Made by a program: the position numbers and the translations under genes
Notes under the pieces: generated by a model
Told to the model about the DNA's origin: nothing
Database searches by the model: none
Seen by the model: the letters and a program-made list of their open reading frames with translations, nothing else
Assembly (NCBI GenBank): GCA_947652115.1
Contig: OX393566.1
Coordinates: forward strand, 17,903,653-17,967,652
Reading direction: 5' to 3'
DNA from: Blastomussa wellsi
Taxonomy: Eukaryota > Cnidaria > Anthozoa > Scleractinia > Plerogyridae
DNA: 64,000 nucleotides
In this document: piece by piece, positions 13,207 through 24,843 of the stretch
Layout of the letters: every line of letters starts with the position of its first letter
Numbering within the stretch: the first letter of the stretch is position 1

Positions 13207-15102
13207 ATTTGGAAGTAGAGGACATTGAGAAGACAAAAGGCCATGAAAACTGCCATGCTGTGGTGAAACCATTCATATAAGGAACTAAGAAAATTTAACA
13301 TTTAAAAAAAACTCTAATTTATTGGCTTATTAGCATCAAGATTGACAACAATGGGTTCTCAGTGGTGATTTTCTCCCTATTTAACTCACTTTCTTTCTTC
13401 CCCAAGTTCAACTATCCGGGTATTCCTTCTTTAATTTATGAAACTTTATTATAAAAATTTCAACTTACAAATTTCTTTCAAGTAAGTAGTGTTGGTGGGA
13501 CTGTTTGTTTGAGTGGTTTATTATTTTACTGTGTTAAAATGGGCATTTTTGGTGGTTCTTTGCCAATGACCAGTGTTTTGTTTCGATTTTACGGCAAGTG
13601 GGGTTGTGTTTGAATGCACTCTTGGAACTAGTTTCTTAAGATCTGACATGTTGTGTAATATACTGGTATGAGGGTGTTCAAATGATAGTCAAGCAAAAGT
13701 CTGAATGTTTGATCCTCAGCTAAACCTTACCTTGAGGAAGCTAAAAGAAAGAGACTGATTTTAGACATGTGCAAACAGTGAATTTACCATATGCTATATC
13801 TTTTCTAAGAAACGTTACTTCCTGTTTAAGTTTTACTAAAACTTCTTGGATATACATTTTTCCGATTTTTTCAATGCCCTTGGAACATTATTGACAAAAA
13901 TTGCATGAAATTTTGTTACACAAGCTTGTTTCTTTTCGTAAAGCAACTTTTTGCATGTTGGATTTCTTTATCCAAAGTTTTAGAAATGCCACTGCAGTGC
14001 CAGATTTTGAAGCTTTCTGGAATCCCTTTTTATAAAAAAACTACCCTTGATGGGTAATTGTGTCAGACGTTCCCTTGCCGTTTGAAGATTGTATAGTACA
14101 TTATTCCATTATCATATTAAGAAAATGTATCATATTCATAAATATTAAGTGTAACTTAATGAGAACAGACTTTTCGATTAACACATTTGAGCAATTTAGG
14201 AGTTTTATATAAAAGAAACCTATTCAGCATTCGTTGACTTAATTCTTAATGTATACTACAGTCCTTGATGTAAATATTTTATGGATTAAGATGACTATAT
14301 GATACTTGTATATTTTTACACTTAAAGAAAATCAAATCTGTTGTAGATTTATCGAACTGTGATGAATGACTGTTCAACAGCTGCATAATTATGTGTACTG
14401 AGACTGGTGTGAGATTAACTTAGTCACGTCTTTGATCTACTGGATAGATCAGTGTTAACTGAAAAATAAATTACTTGCCATCAAACAAGGTATAAACTTT
14501 AATGCTGGTGAATATTCTCTTATTTATTATGTGAAAATGCCAGTTTTCTTGGAGAGATGTTTTTAGTTGTTGTTTTTCTCCAGATTTTTGAAATAGTTTC
14601 CCAGGTGTTGGGTGATTTTCATTGTCTTGGAAAAAATGACAGAAAATATATATCCATGTGTCTTAAAGTATCTTAGATGCTCTCAACATGTTATTTAGAA
14701 GAGCATTCCCTTGGACATTCATTTTGCTAACACTTGTATCTCATTGTATTATTACCACATACTCAGTACTATTAAAAATAAAAAAGAAAACTGTCTAGTA
14801 CTAGTATTTTTAATGACTTTATTCTAGTGTGTGAAGTAATCAAACGCAAGAGTCTTGTGTTTGATCACGTTACCATTGACAATGGTGCATGGCGAAGTGT
14901 TTTTCACTAACTTCGAAATGTTGTTACTAAACCACTTTCTTGGTTCTGATTACCTTTGTATTAACTTGATGAATTGTTGATGAGTTTGAGAAAGGTTGTT
15001 ACAAGCAGTTAACTCTGCGAGCATGGTTTCTGTAGCATGAACCAACGAAGAGCATTTTTTCCTCCTTCCCCTCCCAGATGCTTGAAATAAATTGCAAAAA
15101 AG

Positions 15103-15602
15103 ACTTAAACTGCCTATGGCAGATTTTTGCCTGTTCGAATCTACATTGGGTCCTGATATGAAAAGCGAAAAAAAATGCAATTGTGATTTTCCTTCACCAC
15201 ATTTTTGCCGTTTAAAAACGAGAAATTTTACTTTCGGTTGGGTCAAATAACTGGGGAGAGCTCGGCTGTTTCGTGTCACCAGGAACACATTTCATGCGGT
15301 TGCATATTGATACTCGAACAACTTTTGACAAAGAAATGGACTAAGATATCTTGGTTGTTGAATATTTTAGTGTGTCCACAATCTCTTATTTTCTCTTTGC
15401 CAATGTGTTTCTGGTGACATGAAACAGCCCAGTTCCTCTCTTGATGTGGTGGTATTTGACCCAACCGGAAAAAAAATTTCTCGTTTTTAAAAGGCAAAAA
15501 CATGGTGAAGGAAAATTGTTACTGGAATTTTTTCGCTTTTCATATCAGGACCCAGTGTAGATTCGAACAGGCAAGTAAAAAAATCTGTCATAGGCACTTA
15601 AA
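15103..15602. mobile_element. Foldback element with ~190-200 bp arms
   Basis: Left arm 15103-15291 is mirrored by right arm 15402-15602 (for example 'gattcgaacaggcaa' against 'ttgcctgttcgaatc', and 'cgagaaattttactttcgg' against its imperfect complement). The 110-bp centre is unrelated. Open frames here are by-products of the palindrome. Confidence 0.8.
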
Positions 15603-16004
15603 GAATGGGCAAACATTCTCATCTTTCTATTTTGCTAAAAATCTGTCTTGTCAAAGCCAATCTCTGACTTCTGAAATTTTGAGGTGGGGTCATACAGGTT
15701 GATTTTGAGAAATGCTATTTTAAGTATTAGTACCCAGTCCCTTTTTATGACCTGGCCACTCAGTGGTTCATTTTGGCTGTTTATTAGCATTTTTCTCGGT
15801 CAAATGTTGCATATGATTGTTGTATGCTGTAAATTGAATTGGGCTCTTTTACTCCCTCAAATTAGCTGAAGTAAGCTTGTAATCCATTAGGAATCTGTTA
15901 CCTTGAAGAACTCTAAATCTGAGTCTGACATGATATGGTCGTGTGATAATTGGTCAGCAGATCCCTGAACATCGATGATAAAATGATGTCCAATATCAAA
16001 GATC

Positions 16005-16595
16005 TGCTAACTACAAAACGGTTGCTGCAAATGACTTCAAATTGTCATATCTTGGGTACCCTTTCAATTCTAGGACTAGGTTTTTGCCATGCTTGTTCTA
16101 TTGGATGCTGCTTTTACTTTTGGCAGTTTTGACCATATTTGGAAATTCACGTGACCAGAACACATAAATGCTTAAAACTCGAACTGCTTACATCTTTCTC
16201 GGATGAAACCAAAGGCAATGGATAAAGTGCTTGCAAAATCTGTAGTATGGATTTGTGGAGATTTCCATTAGCAAACAAGCTATGACATCAAAAGTTTTGG
16301 GACGTCATAACTTTTACAGTATTGCAAATTTCACCAGATCCATATCACAGATTTTGCACTGGAGTGCACTCTATCCACTGGCTTTGGTTTCATTCCAAAA
16401 AGATGTAAGGTGTGAGCTTTTTTGTGTTCTGGTCATGTGACTTTCCAAATATGGTCAAAACTACCAAAAGTGAAAGATGCCAACAATAGAACAAGCATGG
16501 CAAAAAGCTAATCCCAGGATTAAAAGGGAACTCAAGATATGATGCTTAGAAGTCATCTATAGCAACTGTCTTGTAGTTAGGGTTCTCCTCCCTTA
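16005..16595. mobile_element. Diverged copy of the 582-bp TTAA MITE at 46398-46979
   Basis: Same interior as the 46 kb copy: 'ttttggcagttttgaccatatttgga', the 'ggtttcat' arms and a central 'cataacttttacagtattgc' segment in the same order. The right end reads GTTAGGGTTCTCCTCCC-TTAA, while the left terminus is degraded. Itself palindromic. Non-coding. Confidence 0.8.
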
Positions 16596-16859
16596 ATAAT
16601 GTATGGTTGCAATGTTGCATGTAGGTTGGGTGAACAAAAGTCTGATATATGGTCATGTGATACTTGGCAATGTTGCGCAACCCCATGTAGGTAGGGCAAA
16701 TGCACCAGCAAACCATGGTTCTATTTCTATGCATGTTTTGCTCTCCAATTTGTATGGTTATGTCACCTTAAAGATACTTTACAGATTTGAACGAGCTATA
16801 TCACACACGGCACGTTTTACGATTTAGCCTAATTTTACCAAATTACGTTTTGCTTTAAA

Positions 16860-17057
16860 CCATGAAACAATCTCTAACAATCAGTCTGAAATGGTCAAAA
16901 TTAAACAAACGAAAACAAAGGAATTATTGTCCAAATTGTATCTAGAGCAGTTTTACGTTAAATGTGAAAGAGTTACTGAACAATTAGATGCTAATTCCAT
17001 TGTTTTCTTTTGTTTAGTTTTGACTATTTTCGACTAAAATTAGAGGTTGTTTCATGG
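16860..17057. mobile_element. Small foldback MITE
   Basis: CCATGAAACAATCTCTAA at the left is mirrored by TTAGAGGTTGTTTCATGG at the right, and pairing continues through 'gaaaacaaaggaatt' against 'aattccattgttttc'. About 198 bp, non-coding. Confidence 0.75.
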
Positions 17058-17523
17058 TCTCTATCTGCTCTATCTGTCTCAATAATAGCATCATTCCATT
17101 AAATTTTTTGTTTAATTCTTTTATTTATCTTAAGAGTTCTTTTTGCCTTTTGTTAGTAAACTTATAATTTAAGGTTTTCCTTGATTTGATGATAACTTTG
17201 CACATCATAAAAATGTTCCTCAAATAGAAGACAAGAGTAATGTTCTTCATTCAAATTTTGTCATTATAATCTGTCTTAACCTTGTCCATCCTTGTTCCTT
17301 TTTGGTGTAGTATCACCTCTTTGCTGTTTTTCTTTCTTAGTAAACTATATTAGTTTTAGGTTTCGTACGTTTTAAAGATAATTTTGTTGGTCACAAAATA
17401 TCCTGACATAACTCTTTTCAAGACAGTGCATAAAAAATGATATCTCTATCCTAAATATCATCATTTTTTCTTGTTCAATTTAATATAACGGTAGCCTGGA
17501 TGGCTCCAATCTGAATCATTAGA

Positions 17524-17967
17524 GACATTTAGCACCAAGGTTTTCGCGTTAACGGCAAACTGCAAACAGGAGTTTTAGGTTGGGCGCTTGGCGTTTGACG
17601 TTTATGGCCTCTACCGGTTTAGCTACACCTCTCCAACCTCAAGAAAGTTCACGTCATATTGAATTTACAGACAACAGCAGTTTTTGATTTTCAAATTGAA
17701 ACATTAAGTCTTATTTTCCCTCATTTGCTAAAAATTACATCTAAACTTGTACTAAAAAGACTGGTTTACATAATTTTTTTATTAGTACGTGGCATAAACA
17801 GAAATTCAGGATAAAAAAACGTTCAAGTAAATCACTTACGTGAAAACCTACCTCTAGGCGTTGAAAACCCACGTTGAGAACTCCGAATGTGACCGCAGGG
17901 CTTGGTCACGTGACCTCTAGAGGTTTGCCGTTTGCGGTTTCCGCTAAAAACCCTGGTGCTAAATGTC
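17524..17967. mobile_element. MITE with 14-bp perfect terminal inverted repeats
   Basis: GACATTTAGCACCA at 17524-17537 is exactly inverted at 17954-17967, followed inwards by imperfect pairing ('acggcaaactgcaaac' against 'gtttgccgtttgcggt'). About 444 bp, no coding capacity. Confidence 0.75.
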
Positions 17968-18196
17968 ACTATTAACTGATTTATTCTACAGGGCATACTG
18001 TGGAATGTACTATATGACAATATATTTTTTTGACCTAACAAGGCATATACCGTAAATTATATACATTTTTCTAATAATCAAAAATTATACGGAGTAAAAA
18101 CCTGGTGGTTTCAGCCCCTTGCTTGTACATTTTCATAAATTATGATGACAATGAATTGTCCCTATGGTGTGCACACCGTCAGGAGTTTTCATTGAA

Positions 18197-21100
18197 TTAG
18201 ATGAGATTTTGTATATTAGATGTGTAATCCAATATATGGTCATAGTTCCACTCGTCATACCACCGACAGCTACCCTGCTCATACTCATCACAAGCAACCC
18301 TGGGTTGAAAAGCTGCACGCTGAGGTAACATTGGCTGCTGGGGACGTTTTCCAAGAGCAGGAAAATTATGATAGTAGTACCTGTTTTAAAAAAATTCATA
18401 CAGTCATTATCACGTTGGACAGCTGGAACATAAATATTGCATCCAACTCTTTGAAAAAGGTGTAAAAAGAGCATAAGAGCCTAGTGACCTGGAAGTATTT
18501 CTATTTCTCCATGGATGAGATGCAAGTAAATTGTAGCACTACCCTTGACATTATGTTCACCAGTTCATATATCAATAACCACATCTAAAGTCGTACAAAG
18601 ATTCTACAGGACACTCCAAACACTTCCAAAGACAGTCTGAAGATTTTCAGTCACACATGAGACATACATCAAAGGCGTAAGAGTAGACAGTAATAATTAT
18701 AGTTGAATAGTGAGAAGCACAATGCGAGTGACCTTGCCCAAGAACACAATGTGGCGACCTGGCCAGGGCTTGACATGGGGGGGGGGGGGTACTCCCTTAT
18801 ATGGGCTATACGGGGACGTGCTGCTGGATAGGGTATGGTTTTTGACCTCTCAGTCCTGAACAGGGTATATAATTCAAGTGAGTCTGTCCTAAACAGGGTA
18901 TGGATGTTACAGAGTTGTCCTAGACAGGGATGTGCACAAAAAGAAGACCTAAGAACCACTAGTCTAAAATGAAGACCCTGTGGTCTAAAACGAAGACCCA
19001 CAACCATTAGGTCTTCGTCTTAGACCAGTGGGTCTTTGTTTTAGACTAGTGGGTCTTCGTTTCAGACCACAGGGTCCTCGTTTTGGACTATACAGGGTCT
19101 TTGTTTTAGACCAGTGGGTCTTTGTTTTAGACCACAGGGTCTTCGGTTTAGACCAGTGGGTCTAAGGTCTTCGTTTTTGGCACATACCCTAGACAGGGTA
19201 TGGCTTCAAGACTTTCGTCAAGTTTTAAGTATATCCGATATCAGAAATGTTCATCAGTGTTCAATTAGCCGGTCATCAGTCAACATAAGATCATTTTCAG
19301 GACTAGATATTAGCGCTATAGTATAATAAAACATTTTCGTCGGTGCTAAACAGGATATGTGTTTGAGGTTATTTTGGTCCAAAACAGGGTCAGGCTTTTG
19401 GATTCCCAGCAGCACCCCTATACAAAAACATGGGACAAGTACACCCCCCCTGGCTAGGTGGTGTCTTATCATGAATTATTGCCAGACAGAATAGGAATTA
19501 GACTGACTGAGATAGACTGACAAAACCACCCATCAGCCTAAATCATCCCTAAACATTCCATGAGAACATGCAAGCCTTCACATCTACCTTTTGCACATGA
19601 CTCTTGATATTAAGTAATTGTATTAATGCCGGAATTGTGATATTTGGTGAGAGGCATGGTGGCCTAATGGTTAGTGCGCTGCACTGCGGATGGAACAGTC
19701 TTAGTTCGAGGCCTGGCCAGGCCACTGCATTGTGTTCTTGGGCAAGAAACTTTCCTCTCACAGTGCCTCTCTCCACCCAGGTGAATAAATGTGATGCGAT
19801 AGACTAGCATCCCATCCTAGTCACTTCATGCTGTGGAAACTGGGATAAGCTCTGATGGTACAGGATACTAGGCTTGATGCAGACTTTACCTTTACCAAAC
19901 TGTATCATGTTTACAGGTTCGTGACACTCACCATCTTTGTATAATGAACTTATGTCCTTTGATGACCTTAGCAGCATTGTGAAGAGATGTGGGATCACAT
20001 TCTCCACGGGAATTCATACTGTTCCATATTAGTGCAAGTCCTTTGCGAGGCTTTACACTAATTCCCAATTGCGGAAACTTGGTCTCTCCACCTTCCTCAA
20101 CATCTCTCAAGTAAACCAGTATGGTTGCAAATCGGTCCCGCTTCTCATTGTACTCTACAACACAGTCTGTGTGATTCTTGTAGCCTGAAACAGTTTGCTG
20201 GAAAATCAGACCCGGTAATATTCTTTTTGATAAATCCATTAATTCATTACACAATCACTCTAATGAAGGTTCTGATCAAGCTAATGAAGTCTGCATACAG
20301 AAAGATGAAACTCTTGTTTCACAATTACCTTTTGACCACTAAAATTGTGTACTATTTATTGTACTTTAGCATGTAGCTCATATCTGTGAATGGAACTGTG
20401 TGTGACAAAAGCTCTCAAGTAACATGTGTCACATATTGCATAATTTATCGATATTTGTTGCCAGTGACAGAACCATGATCAGTTCAACTCTATAGCTTAC
20501 CAACGTTTCGTGGGTATGATGTGATTTGGAACTTTCCTCCATTTTCAAGTTTAAGTCCAGTTGCCTTCCGTATTCTTTCTGCAAACATCGTCGAGAACTT
20601 GCTCTCGCCTGGATAAAATGCTGTGCTAAAACTCCATTTGAAGTGTGGCTGCAGTTTAGCAGAAAATGTCTCATTTATACAAGTTGTACCCTCTGTAAAA
20701 TCATTCAATGACACCTTTATTCTAAGCTTTGTATCTTTTAAGTATTCTCGAAAAGATCTAATGCTATCAAAGCATATTATGGGGACTTGCTTGTTTAATT
20801 CAGACACATGACGGCTGTGCACCATAGCAAGACTGTTGCATTCCATGTCACTCAGGAAATTCTCTATCACATATGCACGGACATTACTTTTGGAATTGCC
20901 ATGGGTTAGTGGTTGTATTTTCATTTTGTGATCATTTTCTTGGATGTTGTTCATCTGCAACTTGCTTTGGACAGACAACTTAAAATCTTTGAACTGTTCA
21001 GGAAGGTTCTGTGCTCCTACAAGCAAATTGGAACAATGTGATACTTAAGTTTATAAAATAACTGAGATACTATGCACACTCTCATTGGTTGATAGGTGTT

Positions 21101-22264
21101 TAGATGAGAGTATGTAAACACGGTTGTGACATTTTAGTTTCCTGCGTAGAAAGAAAGGATTTTTTTTATGAAAGAAATAGAGGACTTTTGCCGTGTTTAA
21201 ATAGCCTCATCTAAAAAAAGGGGATTGAGAATTCGAGACAGTTATGCAAACCCAAGACGCAGTCAAGGGTTTGCATAACTGTCACAGTTCAACCAGCATA
21301 TAATCCACTCTGCCAATCAAATTGCTCTTTAATGCTTTTCCAATTTATCAATGCTATACCCCTGTTAACCTCGATCGATTTCTGTGTGACCCCCATCTAT
21401 GAAGAAGCTGATTTTAGCAAATTCATCTAATCATCAAGGCCCTTTAAAAATCACTTGACCTTATCTGGGGTCCTGAAGGGGCTGGGCAATCATAGGTACA
21501 TAAAAATTACTCGTCTAAAGGCACCATTAATAATAGGTGTGGTTACACAGGGCACTTTTACCGTGGTGAATGACTCTTTTACCACGGTAAATTGCATCTT
21601 GCACGTGTGACCGACATTTCCCAAGGTAAAATTCCTGTGGTAAAAAAAAAATTCCATGGATACCTCAAAAAGGTCAAACAAAGTGTCCATGACATTTAAC
21701 ATGGTAAGTTGGGGGGTGTTTGATGCTCATGGTACAAGAGCCATTCATGATGCCATGTTACAGAACAGATCAACACGTAACCACAGAGCACTGAATTGCA
21801 TGACATTTGTTGTTACCCCAGTAATCTTCATAACGTGTGACTGCTGGTTAAGAAGGATATTAGCAAATTCATTTACTGTGGTGTGGATAACCACACCTAC
21901 CGGCAAAATGCCATACAAATTCACATAATTTGAATTTGCATATTTGCACATCTTAACTAAATCAACAAATCACCTGCTGTATTCTACTGCAAATCTACTA
22001 ATACTGTTTATACAAACTGGCATCTGTTGATGTCTCTCAGGCACCATAATGATTACGATGGACTGAAGTATCTAACATCACTTAGTAGAAACTCAGCTGT
22101 GTTCTATTTAAAATGCTTGAATCTGATTGGTTCTCCCACTGTTTTCTATTCGCCGATAGAAAACGATCACGCACGCGTTTCTCTTTGAAGGCAAGATTTT
22201 TCTCTATTTTTCACTTTAAAATACATAAAATGGTAGCTTTTGGAATGCAATCCTTTAGAGTTTC

Positions 22265-22300
<36 letters not shown>

Positions 22301-23053
22301 TGAGCGATAGTCAACTCGTCTGTGCCTCGTTGATTATTCGCTCATAGAAAACTCGGGCTCGTAGTCTAATTATTAAATATAAATTAGAAAGATTCCATAC
22401 CCATGGAGGGACTCCCATATGAAAAAAAGATGGGGATGGTTGTCGTCTCACTTTGGGTTGGTTGGTCTCACTTAGGGTGTTCCCGTCAAAAAGTCAATAT
22501 TTCCCCCGTCTAGATCTCGTTTTTCATGGTATTTAGCATCTTTTGGGGGTTGAAAAAATCTTAGCCACGCACAGATTGGTCTCCTTTAAGGGTTAAATTC
22601 AAAATTAAATAGAAAATGGGAGTCTCCCCGGATTCCGTAGAACCACACTTAATTATGCATGCAAATTTGTGAGTCTCGTTCACTTCACGGCTTTGGAGCA
22701 TTGAGTTTTGAAAAAATCTTGCTTAATTAAATTTTAACTTTACCTGCTTTCTTCTCTTTTCGCCCTGTATTACCTCTGTCACCCTTCGACTCTTTCGCTT
22801 TTTTATTTTGATCAAAGCTCTTTCCCTTGGAATCCTTTTCTTTGGAAGTAACTTGGAAAGAGGGATTCAAAAACAAAACAATTGTTGCGACGAGTAAACA
22901 AAGAAAAACGAGTCCGATCATCCATCGTCGAGACGTCTCTTGCTTGTGTTGAAATTGTTTCTTCTGTGATTTGGCAGGTTTTTTGATTGTTGAAGTTTTG
23001 AGATTTTCCGTATGGCCTTTCTTACCAGTGTTTCTGCTAACAGTCTTCGTCAT
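18197..23053 (-). CDS. Membrane-anchored prolyl 4-hydroxylase-like 2OG-Fe(II) dioxygenase, four exons
   Basis: Minus-strand exons 23053-22744, 21016-20501, 20184-19932 and 18380-18197 join in phase to 420 residues. Residues 1-44 are basic, 46-63 form one hydrophobic helix with no cleavage signal, so a type II single-pass protein with a lumenal catalytic domain is inferred. A Lys/Ser-rich linker (70-103) follows. The catalytic P4H-type fold covers about 146-362: RAYVIENFLSDMEC, then HTD (His280, Asp282) and LHNA (His344) supply the iron triad, GGETKFP marks the core strands, and Lys354 in GHKF is the expected 2-oxoglutarate ligand. The tail (385-420) is rich in Tyr/Trp/Asp with two Cys and matches nothing I know. 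The ATG at 23053 is the first in-frame ATG of exon 1. Which substrate is hydroxylated cannot be read from the sequence. Best related to P4HA/P4HTM-type enzymes; exact orthology unclear. Confidence 0.85.
18760..19460. repeat. Dispersed repeat with embedded minisatellite
   Basis: A G-run and 'atagggtatggtttttgacct' begin, and 'caaaacagggtcaggctttt' with a C-run ends, a segment built around 'cagggtat' motifs. A related copy is at 38190-38670. Within it, 18930-19175 is a minisatellite of about 24-27 bp units ('gggtctt(c/t)gttttagacca'), whose first units are inverted relative to the rest. It lies in intron 3 of the oxygenase gene. Confidence 0.65.
19640..19880 (+). mobile_element. tRNA-derived SINE
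   Basis: The head has a box-A-like 'tggcctaatggttag' and a box-B-like 'agttcgaggcc', spaced as in a pol III promoter. The body reads 'ttgtgttcttgggcaag' and ends near 'ctgggataagctctg'. The same body occurs at about 60238-60395, and the terminal part at 37310-37370. Located in the last intron of the oxygenase gene. Confidence 0.7.
21032..21215 (-). repeat. Dispersed repeat next to the exon 2 acceptor of the oxygenase gene
   Basis: On the minus strand this reads 'tagatgaggctat' ... 'cctatcaaccaatgagagtg' ... 'ttattttataaa' and then runs into the 3' splice site of exon 2 (first exon base 21016). The same sequence, in the same orientation relative to the transcript, lies before MMADHC exon 4. 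Confidence 0.7.
22211..22377. repeat. Dispersed repeat, inverted relative to 29795-29935
   Basis: Contains 'gcttttggaatgcaatc', 'aaaacaattagactact' and a hairpin of 'cgctcatagaaaac'. The same words occur reverse-complemented at 29850-29915 in MMADHC intron 2. Non-coding. Confidence 0.6.
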
Positions 23054-23748
23054 GTTCAAAATGATGTTTGGGTTGAGCTTTTGAGTTTCAATAGAACCAC
23101 TCTAATGGAACTACCAAACAATAAATTAATGGAGCTTTGAAAGGACATTTTTCCGCCATCTGCAAAGCTGTGTGTACTTTCAGACTTGAGCCCAGGTCGT
23201 TTTCACTCTCAATTTGTTTTGTAACGCAATTAACAATGTCACGCAACTGGGCAACCGTCTACGATTTCCTCTGTACTCTGTACGGAATGAAAAAAAAAGA
23301 CCACAAACAAAGAATCAAGTACTCCGTGGACAATTATTAAACTTGAATAAAATGAACAATAAAAAATGTCTTTACTACCAAGTTGATCGCATCGTTATGA
23401 AGCAAGAAGATACAGTCTGAATACTTTTTATACTTAGAAATTCACAATTCAAGTAGATCCTGCTCAAAATTTAAAAGACTGTTGACATTACAAAGAATAC
23501 AATCCAGGGATAGTTCACTCTAATTAATTGTACATTTTAATTGAGGGTAGCCACTATCTCTCTGGAACCTCAATTTTCATTAGGTACCTCTATTGTTTTC
23601 TAGGGCAAGGGGCATTGTTGCGATCTGTTATCTGTTTTTTTAAGAACCAATGGCATGTCTTGTTCTGAAAAGTAGTGGGTGACCCTTAAAATGTGAGTTC
23701 AGCTAAAAACATTTTGTCATAGTCCTAAAAAAAATCACGCCTGAACAT

Positions 23749-24651
23749 TTAACGCAACATACAGGCTGGTATCTCATCAGATGGCTCCATGTCCCAAGGG
23801 AGCGTGACAGAAATACAGTTATCGCGTGACGTGACATCGTGCCACCAAAATGGGGGTATGTATAAAATATCACCTGAGCTTATCACGCAACTATACGGCT
23901 CTGCTTGACAAAACTTGGGATAGAAAGCTAACACTTCAGCTTCATCTTTTATGTTTCTAAAGTTGATCCGGCTTAAGTGAGATTTCTCTGAGTAGCTAGG
24001 GAAAGGGTAGACGGATGGCGTGTGCTCGTGGGAAATCAAAACGATCTGTTTCTCGCCCAGAATTTGAGCGAGTAATCCGTGACCTCGGTCGTAATGAAGT
24101 GGCGTGACATTTCCTCTGGTGCCGACCCACAGCTGCATAGTGTCTCGTCTGAACACTTTGTCAGCAAATCCTTCAACTGAGCCAACCTGTTGATCTGCTG
24201 CTAAGTAGATTTTGCTCTTTAAACTTTTAATTTGATCTGGTGTGGCAATGTCTCTGTAAAGGACATCAGGCATTGACATAGTTCGCAAATATAATCTCTT
24301 TTTATCAAAATTCTTCTCCTGATTTTCAGCCGTTTCGTCAGAAATAAACACTTCCTCGCTCTTAAAAATATGATCAATGAAGGTTTCCGGCGAAATGTTT
24401 CTTCTGCTGGTAAAATCAACATTGTTAATAAATTGCTCGTTGTCTAAAGCTTCCAGAACCTCCAAACAGTCAAAGGCTTCCTGTAAGGCAACTTTCAGAT
24501 AATTTGGGGTCCATAATTTACACGGTCTCCAGTTCTCCACAAATTTCTTTAGAACAACAGGTTGCTGGTTATAAAATTTGCGACGGAAGGTTCCAGGGTC
24601 TATATTTTCTGTGGAAGGTACCTCGGAACAGCGCTGGAGGATGGTATCCAT
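23749..24651 (-). CDS. Intronless JmjC/cupin-8 type 2OG-Fe(II) oxygenase
   Basis: A single uninterrupted 300-residue frame with its ATG only 192 bp from the divergent MMADHC start. The N-terminus (residues 1-60, with PVVLKKFVENWRP) is typical of cupin_8/JmjC hydroxylases, where it precedes the double-stranded beta helix. The core runs from about 170 to 285: LWVGTRGNVTPLHYD gives His186 and Asp188, and PPFWWHDV gives His271, completing the iron triad; GDILYIPPFWWH is the conserved penultimate strand. Lys201 in GEKQ may contact 2-oxoglutarate. Members of this family hydroxylate proteins or modified tRNA (HSPBAP1, TYW5, JMJD4/5/7 types); I cannot place this one with a single human orthologue. 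No signal peptide or membrane segment. Being intronless among multi-exon neighbours, it could be a retrocopy or an ancestrally compact gene. Confidence 0.88.
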   Translation of the reverse strand: MDTILQRCSEVPSTENIDPGTFRRKFYNQQPVVLKKFVENWRPCKLWTPNYLKVALQEAFDCLEVLEALDNEQFINNVDFTSRRNISPETFIDHIFKSEEVFISDETAENQEKNFDKKRLYLRTMSMPDVLYRDIATPDQIKSLKSKIYLAADQQVGSVEGFADKVFRRDTMQLWVGTRGNVTPLHYDRGHGLLAQILGEKQIVLISHEHTPSVYPFPSYSEKSHLSRINFRNIKDEAEVLAFYPKFCQAEPYSCVISSGDILYIPPFWWHDVTSRDNCISVTLPWDMEPSDEIPACMLR

Positions 24652-24843
24652 TGTTTCCCACGCGTATCGTACTTCATGTTAGCGTATCATTCTGTCACCA
24701 CGCGGAGCGCTCTTCTACGATGCATTGTGGGGAATTTACCTAGTTCTTTGGTTTCGTGCATTGCGTCACGTCTGGTAAATTTTCAGCCGCAATAAATATT
24801 GAGTATTTTGCTGTTTTACTGGATTTCATACTAAAACAAAACA
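24652..24843. promoter_or_regulatory. Bidirectional promoter, JmjC oxygenase / MMADHC
   Basis: Only 192 bp separate the two divergent start codons, so a shared promoter is inferred. It contains GCATTGTGGGGAA (about 24722), which read on the other strand resembles the CCCA(C/G)AATGCA part of the ZNF143/Staf site. No TATA box is evident. Confidence 0.6.

Larger units (their letters stand above)
13207..18196. other. 3' flank and repeat-rich gap between convergent genes
   Basis: Follows the FAM117-like stop and precedes the 3' end of the minus-strand oxygenase gene, so it should contain both 3' UTRs. Candidate AATAAA signals occur at 14465 and 14779. The rest is AT-rich and filled by foldback repeats listed separately. 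No further coding exons were recognised. Confidence 0.6.

Noticed and set aside
15205..15503. Overlapping frames on both strands at 15.2-15.5 kb with similar translations
   Set aside because: Artefact of the long inverted repeat at 15103-15602.
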